DNA of 38,779 nucleotides from JANRLJ01 sp034437895 (GTDB lineage: Bacteria; Chloroflexota; Anaerolineae; Aggregatilineales; Phototrophicaceae). The position numbers and the translations under genes were made by a program. Numbering within the stretch: position 1 is the stretch's first letter; each line of letters opens with the position of its first letter. Where the stretch lies: NCBI GenBank assembly GCA_034437895.1, contig DAOTTO010000456.1, forward strand, positions 1 through 38,779, given 5' to 3'. Shown here one piece after another: positions 33,089 to 38,779 of the stretch. A model generated the notes under the pieces. That model ran no database searches and was not told the origin of the DNA. It worked only from the letters and a program-made list of their open reading frames with translations.

Positions 33089-33124
33089 TGTAGATTTTAG
33101 GAGATTTCTGTAGATTTTATGAGG
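33089..33124 (+). repeat. 20-bp tandem repeat before ccmC
   Basis: TGTAGATTTTA occurs at 33089-33099 and 33109-33119, each followed by an SD-like GGAG or TGAG, an offset of 20 bases. The second copy's GAGG serves ccmC. A possible -10, TACAAT, lies just upstream at 33076-33081, preceded by GCGC. Confidence 0.6.
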
Positions 33125-33135
33125 TAAAAAACGTT

Positions 33136-33897
33136 ATGAGCGCTGTAAAAGAAATGCCTCTCTCCGCAGCAGAAAACCCATCACAAAACCAAGATCGTGA
33201 ACCCCGCGTTCTAACTCTACTTACGATTGTGACGATTCTGGCCGTCGCCTTCGGGCTGGTGATGGCGCTGTTCTATGCCGGAACCGACATCGACCAGGGC
33301 AATATCCAACGGATTTTCTACCTGCACATGCCATCATTCTTCGGCGCGTTTTCTGCATTTAGTGCGTCCGTTGTCGGCGGCGTGATGTATCTGCGAACAC
33401 GCAAAGTCAAGTGGGATACACTCGCACTGGCAGGGGTAGAAGTCGGTTTGGCGCTGTCATTGGTAAATTTGATTACCGGGGCAATTTGGGCGCGTCCGAT
33501 CTGGAATACGTGGTGGACGTGGGATGCGCGTTTAACCAGCGCGGCCGTCATGGTGCTGACGTATGCAGCCTATTTGATGCTGCGTAACGGCATTGAAAAT
33601 GGCGAAACGCGCCGCCGCTTTGCCTCCATCTACAGCATCTTGGCGATTGCAACCGTCATCCTCACGCTGATGATTATCCGCATTGTCCCAGAAACCATTC
33701 ATCCCGTCATCATTGGCCCCAGCCCACAAAACGCCGAAGGTACTTTCGAGGCAACATCCGGCGTGGTGCTGGCACTCCTTCCCAACTTACTGATTTGGTT
33801 TACGCTCGTCCCCTTTACACTCGTCTGGCATCGCATCCGCTTGCAAAATGTGGTGGAACGGGTCGAGTCGCTCAAAGCAGAATTATTGAGCCAATAA
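33136..33897 (+). CDS. ccmC: Haem delivery protein CcmC
   Basis: A 253-residue protein with six membrane helices that loads haem onto CcmE. The WWD domain appears as WNTWWTWDARLTSAAVM, and the conserved histidine loops are in IFYLHMPSFFGAF and IVPETIHPVII. GIENGETRRRFASIYSIL is typical of the family. It is expressed from its own region, 2.0 kb away from ccmB and separated by two unrelated genes. Confidence 0.94.
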   Translation: MSAVKEMPLSAAENPSQNQDREPRVLTLLTIVTILAVAFGLVMALFYAGTDIDQGNIQRIFYLHMPSFFGAFSAFSASVVGGVMYLRTRKVKWDTLALAGVEVGLALSLVNLITGAIWARPIWNTWWTWDARLTSAAVMVLTYAAYLMLRNGIENGETRRRFASIYSILAIATVILTLMIIRIVPETIHPVIIGPSPQNAEGTFEATSGVVLALLPNLLIWFTLVPFTLVWHRIRLQNVVERVESLKAELLSQ

Positions 33898-33951
33898 ACG
33901 TAAGAAATTGAACGTAACTGCGTGTGGTTCGCATTACACAACGAGGAACGC

Positions 33952-34911
33952 ATGACCTATTTCCGTAATATCTTGTTTTCAACCGCCCTATTGCTGCTTT
34001 TCGTGCTGCCCACATTGGCTCAGGATGACGGCGAAGACACAACGACTCCACCCGTAGTGCCATACTTCAACGCGGAAAACCCACGAACGCTCTTTAATGT
34101 ACCGATCCCTTTTGGTTGGGCAGATATGAGCGAGGCGAATCAGGCGCATTTCGTCAACGGCGACCTGCAAGCCGAGATTTACACGTTGGTACTGGATGCC
34201 GCCGAGATTTCCGAAGCGACCAAACAAACGATTGATGCGCTTGCCCCCGATCAATTCGGCTTACAGGGCATCCAAACAGTGGTTGAGCAGATTGCCGCAG
34301 AAACACCCACGCTGCGCTTCTGGTCATTGGTGACGCTCTCTAACGGTGATTGGACGGAAGCCATCTATCAACTCGCGGATGGTACGGATGTCACTGCCTT
34401 CGCGCAAGTCCGTGAGCAGGCGATTTATGTGCTGGCCTATTTTAACCGGGCGCCGGGTGATTTTTTGATGCTCATCAAACAGCCGGAGAAAAACGCACAA
34501 GGCCGCTATGAACCACAAGACGGTATCGCCGCCGCGATGACGGATGTCTTTTTCGGCGAGACCCTTACGCCAGAAACTACCGATACTGTCGCGCTTTCTA
34601 ATGGCGACTGGCAGTACAATCTCTACCCGCCCCTGAATGATTTACCTCTTGCCGCGATTGGACAGGCACGCGGCGATGCGGTTTATGTCGTCATCGAAAA
34701 TGGCGACGAAGACCTGATTAACACCGCCAATAAAGTCTTTTTTACCGTGTTTTTCGGCTGGTTCGTCACACCCTATAATGACCCCTATCTTTACCTGGCT
34801 TTAAGCGCAGTCGCCATCATTATGATCGCCTTAATCGCCAGCATCATCCTGCGCTATCGCAATTTAAGAAAAGACCTCGCCTTAATTGAACGGCTGAAGC
34901 AAGAAGCATAA
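33952..34911 (+). CDS. Exported protein with CcmD-like C-terminal membrane tail
   Basis: A 319-residue protein. The signal peptide (about 1-23, ending PTLA-QDDG) leads to a large extracytoplasmic region with two similar halves: FNVPIPFGWADM, LSNGDWTEAIYQLAD and QVREQAIYVLAYFN, then LSNGDWQYNLYPPL and GQARGDAVYVVIEN. The last 45 residues, YLYLALSAVAIIMIALIASI followed by RYRNLRKDLALIERL, have the length, single helix and basic Leu-rich tail of CcmD, which is normally the gene right after ccmC. The ATG at 33952 follows GAGGAA and is used instead of an upstream in-frame start at 33922. Confidence 0.72.
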   Translation: MTYFRNILFSTALLLLFVLPTLAQDDGEDTTTPPVVPYFNAENPRTLFNVPIPFGWADMSEANQAHFVNGDLQAEIYTLVLDAAEISEATKQTIDALAPDQFGLQGIQTVVEQIAAETPTLRFWSLVTLSNGDWTEAIYQLADGTDVTAFAQVREQAIYVLAYFNRAPGDFLMLIKQPEKNAQGRYEPQDGIAAAMTDVFFGETLTPETTDTVALSNGDWQYNLYPPLNDLPLAAIGQARGDAVYVVIENGDEDLINTANKVFFTVFFGWFVTPYNDPYLYLALSAVAIIMIALIASIILRYRNLRKDLALIERLKQEA

Positions 34912-35271
34912 AAGTCAACCGTAAAGGCGCGAAAGAATTAAGGCGGATGGCATGTATACGCTTTAACAATTAAATACGGAGTTCATATAATAAGCCCCGA
35001 CCCCCTCCCCGGTTACGGCCTGAGGGGGCGACAGTAACTTTTGAGGCACTGTCGCAAAACGCATTTTGAGCGAGCGAAACCCCAGTTTTCGAAGCGATTG
35101 CAAGTGCGGACTTACAATCGCTTCTCTTAGAGAAATCTAGTGTCGCCCCCCTCCCCGGTTAGGGCTGAGGGGAGAAATACAAGAAGCGCTGTACCGTCCC
35201 CTTTCCCCGGAAACGGGGCAAAGGTTAGAAGATAGGATGGACGACTCGCCGCATCGCCCTATAAACACAAT
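34912..35271. repeat. Intergenic repeat island between convergent genes
   Basis: No gene is visible. CCCCTCCCCGGTTA followed by a short spacer and TGAGGGG occurs twice, at about 34999-35028 and 35148-35175. GGGGGCGACA (35024-35033) and TGTCGCCCCC (35141-35150) form an inverted repeat that brackets the segment between them. A 15-bp hairpin with one mismatch lies at 35091-35124, and CCTTTCCCCG/CGGGGCAAAGG is at about 35201-35226. These resemble intergenic palindromes common in Chloroflexota and cyanobacteria; they probably also end both converging transcripts. Confidence 0.65.
35091..35124. terminator. 15-bp hairpin in the repeat island
   Basis: GAAGCGATTGCAAGT pairs with ACTTACAATCGCTTC around GCGG, with one C-A mismatch. 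It is symmetric and lies between convergent genes; no T tract is present, so termination is only possible. Confidence 0.5.
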
Positions 35272-37266
35272 TTACGGGTTAGCGGGGGCTTCAGCTTCCA
35301 ACAGCGACTCCTGCGTCACTATATCGCTTTCGCCCACCATCGTCACAATATCTTCGGGGATGGTGCTGCCAGCCAGCAGCTTAACCATACTGTTGACCAT
35401 CGCTTGTGCCGATGTTTGCCGGGCGACTGCTACCGATCCGCGCATAAAATAGCCATCGCGGATGTATTCTTGGGCTTGTGCCTCCGCATCCACACTCACG
35501 ATAATCACCGAATCGGGTTCAAAGCCAGCTTCCTCCATCGCCCGAATCGCGCCGTAAGCCCCGACATCATTGATGCTGGCGATCACGTTGAAGTCCACGC
35601 CGTCCTCGATTAATCCCTGGATAGCGTTATAACCGTTTTCTTCCGTACCGCCCCGATAGCGCCCAAGAATGATGGCATTAGGCGCAAGTTCAAGAATGCC
35701 ATCGTTAAGCCCATCTGCGCGGCGGATAATATCGGGTAAATCGGAATAATCGAGGACGACGACGTTGGCCTCCCCGCCCAATTCCTCCCGAATCAGACGA
35801 CCCGCGTAAATGCCGGGGATATAACCCAGCGTATAGCTATCGCCGCGCATCATCACGCCGCCATAATGATTATCCCCGCCGCTGAATAACACTAACGGCA
35901 AATTGGCTTCATCTACATCGGCCAGCGTTCCATCTACAATACTTAAATCCAACGGGCAGAGAATCAAGCCACTTGCGCCGTCCGCCCGTGCTTGTTCAAT
36001 CAACGTCACTTGGCGGTTAGGATTGTTGTCCGCGTCATAAATTTGCACCTGCAGGCCATCTCTTCCAGCATCTTCCACAATTTCACGGGCAATTCCGGCG
36101 TGATACTGGCTGGTACGGTTGCACGTAATTAAGGCGACAAATCCCTCATCGTCCAAATGTTGGTTTGCAAGCGCAATCTCTTCCTCGCTAGGGAAGATGT
36201 TCGCGGCATTCACACGGCGCTCCGACAAGACTGTGGGTGGTGAAAGCACTTTTGTGGCGCTCTCTTGGTTGGCAAACACCAGCGCAGCGAGAACGCCCGC
36301 TATAAGCAGTACAGCCAGCCCAGCGCCTAAAAGCAGCCGCTGCTGTGTCCTTTTTTTCATTTCCGAAAATTCATGCTTCACACGCGGCACAGTCGCCACC
36401 GGAAAGCTGCCTGTACTCGGCTTAAAGCCCGCCGCCACGCGCAGCGCATTGAGCATGTCTCCGGCGTTGTCGTAGCGTTCATCCGGCTTTTTAGACAGCG
36501 ACTTCATCACCACCGCGTCCATCTCGCTGTTGAGGTGTGGATTGTGCTTACTTGGCAAATCTGGCTGTTTTTCCAGATGTTTATAAATCACGGAGATCAC
36601 ATCGGTGCTTGAGCCTTCAAATGGTGGACGACCCGTCAGCATTTGATAGAGAATCACGCCCAGGCTGTAAATATCGCTGCGATGATCGAGCGCTTCGCCG
36701 CGCAACTGCTCTGGCGACATGTAGGCGGGTGTACCGACGATGTTGCCCGTTTTGGTGATGTCGTTGCTGCCGGAAATCAGCTTCGCCAGCCCGAAATCGG
36801 TTAAACAAGCGTTCCCTTCATCATCCAGCAAAATATTACTTGGCTTCAAGTCGCGGTGGATAATGCCGCGCCCATGCGCGAAGGCCAACCCTTTGGCAAT
36901 CTGCCCGAAAAGCTCCACCGTCCGCTCAATCGGCAAAATCCGGTCACGCATGATGTCCATAAGCGACCCGCCTTTTAGCAAGCGCATCGCCAGAAATGCC
37001 AAATCATCTCTCAGCCCATAATCAAAGACGGGAACAATATAGGGATGTTCCAGCGAGGCGATAATTTCCGCTTCATGGGCAAAGCGACGGTGGAAGTCTT
37101 CCTCAGCATGAGACTGCTCATCGCTTAGATCAATGACCTTCAGCGCAATATCGCGGTTTACGTTGGGCTGATAAGCGCGGAAAACCGTCGCCATTCCCCC
37201 CTTACCAATACGCTCTTTAACTAAAAAATTGTCTAACTGCTGCCCGACCAGATCATCTAGTCGCAT
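35272..37266 (-). CDS. Membrane Ser/Thr protein kinase fused to a periplasmic sugar-binding-protein domain
   Basis: A 664-residue one-component receptor kinase. The cytoplasmic Hanks-type kinase (about 11-280) has the Gly loop IGKGGMATVF, K43, HRDLKPSNILL (D139), DFGLAKL (D157) and GTPAYMSPEQLRG, all apparently active. One membrane helix spans about 309-331. Residues about 370-660 form a periplasmic-binding-protein type 1 domain (ribose/LacI-like): ALITCNRTSQYHAGIAREIV, ARADGASGLILCPLD, VIASINDVGAYGAIRAMEEA, and VSVDAEAQAQEYIRDGYFMRGSVA. It is likely to sense a small ligand outside and signal by phosphorylation inside. The gene stands alone. Confidence 0.93.
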   Translation of the reverse strand: MRLDDLVGQQLDNFLVKERIGKGGMATVFRAYQPNVNRDIALKVIDLSDEQSHAEEDFHRRFAHEAEIIASLEHPYIVPVFDYGLRDDLAFLAMRLLKGGSLMDIMRDRILPIERTVELFGQIAKGLAFAHGRGIIHRDLKPSNILLDDEGNACLTDFGLAKLISGSNDITKTGNIVGTPAYMSPEQLRGEALDHRSDIYSLGVILYQMLTGRPPFEGSSTDVISVIYKHLEKQPDLPSKHNPHLNSEMDAVVMKSLSKKPDERYDNAGDMLNALRVAAGFKPSTGSFPVATVPRVKHEFSEMKKRTQQRLLLGAGLAVLLIAGVLAALVFANQESATKVLSPPTVLSERRVNAANIFPSEEEIALANQHLDDEGFVALITCNRTSQYHAGIAREIVEDAGRDGLQVQIYDADNNPNRQVTLIEQARADGASGLILCPLDLSIVDGTLADVDEANLPLVLFSGGDNHYGGVMMRGDSYTLGYIPGIYAGRLIREELGGEANVVVLDYSDLPDIIRRADGLNDGILELAPNAIILGRYRGGTEENGYNAIQGLIEDGVDFNVIASINDVGAYGAIRAMEEAGFEPDSVIIVSVDAEAQAQEYIRDGYFMRGSVAVARQTSAQAMVNSMVKLLAGSTIPEDIVTMVGESDIVTQESLLEAEAPANP

Positions 37267-37319
37267 GATGCCGCCTTAGCTTAATGCTGCATTGTTGGAT
37301 AACGAATATGCCGTTACAG

Positions 37320-37350
37320 AGTATAGCGACTGTAAACGGATGTCGCTATA
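37320..37350. promoter_or_regulatory. Symmetric divergent -10 element between the kinase and flavin oxidoreductase genes
   Basis: TATAGCGAC at 37322-37330 and GTCGCTATA at 37342-37350 are a perfect 9-bp inverted repeat around 11 bases. Read toward the kinase it gives GTCGCTATACT, with a good -10 (TATACT) about 54 bases before its ATG; read toward the oxidoreductase it gives GTCGCTATAGG. It may therefore hold divergent promoters or a regulator site. The rest of 37351-37522 holds a TGTAGGGAC-like fragment near 37386. Confidence 0.45.
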
Positions 37351-37522
37351 GGATTCAAGCGGTAGGAGTGTCTAAAAAGGGTTACTGTAGGGACTCGCCG
37401 ATGTGTGTCCTGTAGGAAGTGACTTGTGTAATTTCGCTGTACTTAACCGCGTCAGATAAACACAGCTGAGATATTCATTATCCGCGCATCCGTAGGCGGG
37501 TGATCGAGGAGTGACCTAACGC

Positions 37523-38614
37523 ATGATGAACGAAATAACCCTTTCTACACAACGCCCTTTTGAACTTGGGCTTTATTCTTTTGCAGAACTTTCCCCCGAC
37601 CCCAAAACAGGGCATAAGCTGAGTCCAGCCGAGCGCATCCGCGACCTTTTAGAAGAAATTGAACTGGCGGATCAAGTCGGTTTGGATGTATTCGGCTTGG
37701 GCGAACATCATCGAGAAGATTTTGTCTCGTCCGCGCCAGAAGTCATCTTGGCAGCGGCAGCCGCCCGTACCAAAAACATCCACCTCAGCAGCGCCGTCAC
37801 TGTACTGAGTTCGGACGATCCAGTGCGTGTGTTCCAGCGCTTCGCCAGCCTTGATCTTGTGTCGAATGGACGCGCCGAAATCATTGCCGGACGCGGCTCA
37901 TTCATCGAATCGTTTCCACTTTTCGGCTACGACCTGCACGATTACGACTCGCTCTTCTCAGAAAAGCTGGATTTGCTGCTCAAGATCAGAGAAGATGTGC
38001 ATGTAACTTGGCAAGGTCAACATCGTGAGCCGCTGCAAAATTTAGGCGTGTATCCACGTCCAGTGCAAAATTTGTTACCGATCTGGGTGGGCGTAGGCGG
38101 CACACCCGAATCGGTGGTTCGGGCAGCAAGCCGGGGGCTGCCGATGGCGCTGGCGATTATCGGCGGGATGCCAGAACGATTTGCGCCGTTTGCCAATCTT
38201 TATCGTGAGGCCGCTGCTCAGTATCATTATGATCCGGCGACCCTGCCCCTGAGTATCAACTCGCACGGCTTCATCGCCGATGGCCGCCAACAAGCAATTG
38301 ACGAGTCCTTCCCGGCAGTGCAGGTGGTGATGAATAAAATCGGACGTGAGCGTGGCTGGTCACCGATGCGGCGTGAGCAGTACGAAGCATCGGCGGAACT
38401 GCGCGGCGCAAACTTTGTCGGCAGCCCTGAGGACATCATCGAGAAAATCTTGTTCCAACATTCGATCTTCAATCATCAGCGGATGCTATTGCAACTAAGC
38501 GTGGGGACGATGGCGCATGATAAGGTCATGCACGCGATTGAACTGCTCGGCACAAAGGTCGCGCCCATTGTGAAGGAAGAAATCGCCCGTCGTGTCGCCG
38601 TCCCAAGCCTGTAA
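37523..38614 (+). CDS. LLM-class flavin-dependent oxidoreductase
   Basis: A 363-residue luciferase-like (bacterial luciferase alpha) TIM-barrel protein using FMN or F420. Features are ELGLYSFAELSPDP at the start, VGLDVFGLGEHHREDFVSSAPEVIL, LSSAVTVLSSDDPVRVFQRFASLDLVSNGRAEII, GRGSFIESFPLFGY, and the substrate-face NLLPIWVGVGGTPESVVRAA. The length and the GEHHREDF motif match the common Atu2307/SP_0267-type oxidoreductases. The substrate is not known. GAGGAGTGA lies before the ATG region, about 10-15 bases upstream. Confidence 0.9.
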   Translation: MMNEITLSTQRPFELGLYSFAELSPDPKTGHKLSPAERIRDLLEEIELADQVGLDVFGLGEHHREDFVSSAPEVILAAAAARTKNIHLSSAVTVLSSDDPVRVFQRFASLDLVSNGRAEIIAGRGSFIESFPLFGYDLHDYDSLFSEKLDLLLKIREDVHVTWQGQHREPLQNLGVYPRPVQNLLPIWVGVGGTPESVVRAASRGLPMALAIIGGMPERFAPFANLYREAAAQYHYDPATLPLSINSHGFIADGRQQAIDESFPAVQVVMNKIGRERGWSPMRREQYEASAELRGANFVGSPEDIIEKILFQHSIFNHQRMLLQLSVGTMAHDKVMHAIELLGTKVAPIVKEEIARRVAVPSL

Positions 38615-38644
38615 TAACCTGAGTTTCGGACAGTGTTTTCATTC

Positions 38645-38770
38645 TATCCCCATCCCTAAATCCCCTCCCCACTTCGTAGAGAGGGGACTTAAAGAACCAT
38701 TGTGAGCCGTTTTTCTCCCCTTCGCCATGCAATGGAGAAGGGGTCGGGGGATGAGGACATCATAAAAGTT
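38645..38770. repeat. C-rich palindromic repeats at the window end
   Basis: AAATCCCCTC at 38658-38667 pairs with GAGGGGACTT at 38681-38690 (one mismatch). CCCCTTCGCCAT at 38717-38728 pairs with ATGGAGAAGGGG at 38732-38743 (one mismatch, 3-base loop). These are further members of the C-rich intergenic family seen at 34999-35175 and lie after the flavin oxidoreductase gene. No gene is seen in 38615-38779. Confidence 0.65.
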
Positions 38771-38779
38771 AATCAAAGT

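Overview
The window looks like chromosomal DNA from a respiring member of the Chloroflexota, probably near Anaerolineae. This placement is an inference. It rests on Thr-Pro-Glu-Ala linkers of the TPEATAEAT type in exported proteins, a menaquinol-type Rieske/cytochrome b complex with its own c-type cytochromes, a System I (Ccm) cytochrome c maturation set with a Cys-type CcmE, Uma2-family genes and dispersed short palindromes. There is no rRNA gene, transposase, CRISPR array, prophage or plasmid module; one tRNA (Asn) is present.

Layout. 1-543: a decayed Uma2-family nuclease gene. 551-3040: an orphan solute-binding lipoprotein and a CorA-type metal channel, both minus strand. 3129-7284: a plus-strand surface-glycan cluster (flippase-like protein, polyprenyl-type GT2, SAM methyltransferase, GT39-like glycosyltransferase). 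7401-15346: mostly minus-strand housekeeping and accessory genes (GNAT-like protein, type III pantothenate kinase, PAS histidine kinase, SDR, Uma2 protein, phosphoglycerate dehydrogenase), broken by the tRNA-Asn gene, a small ABM monooxygenase gene and a Uma2 remnant. 15506-18337: a STAS-like protein, a cytochrome P450 and a HAD phosphatase.

18540-34911 is the core. It holds a Rieske protein, a b6/subunit IV-type cytochrome b with a roughly 209-residue soluble tail, a diheme membrane cytochrome c, a monoheme cytochrome c and a small membrane-anchored TEA-rich protein. The Ccm genes follow in the order ccmE-ccmF-ccmH-ccmG-ccmI-like-lipoprotein-ccmA-ccmB, then (after a cyclic-nucleotide-binding protein and a beta-propeller gene) ccmC and a fusion protein whose tail resembles CcmD. 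The first block makes the quinol:cytochrome c branch of the respiratory chain. The second exports and attaches the haem that three of those proteins need, so the region is one functional unit.

34912-38779: an intergenic repeat island, a Ser/Thr kinase fused through one membrane helix to a periplasmic sugar-binding-protein domain, a divergent luciferase-like flavin oxidoreductase, and terminal palindromic repeats.

The most unusual points are the kinase-binding protein fusion, the CcmD-like tail on a large exported protein, a repeat element that supplies the CcmH signal peptide, a CcmE with Cys/Phe at the haem site, an APWY Qo motif with a long tail in cytochrome b, and a recurrent CGC-TATAAT promoter motif with CRP-like operators at the respiratory promoters. 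All family names come from reading motifs by eye; no database search was run.
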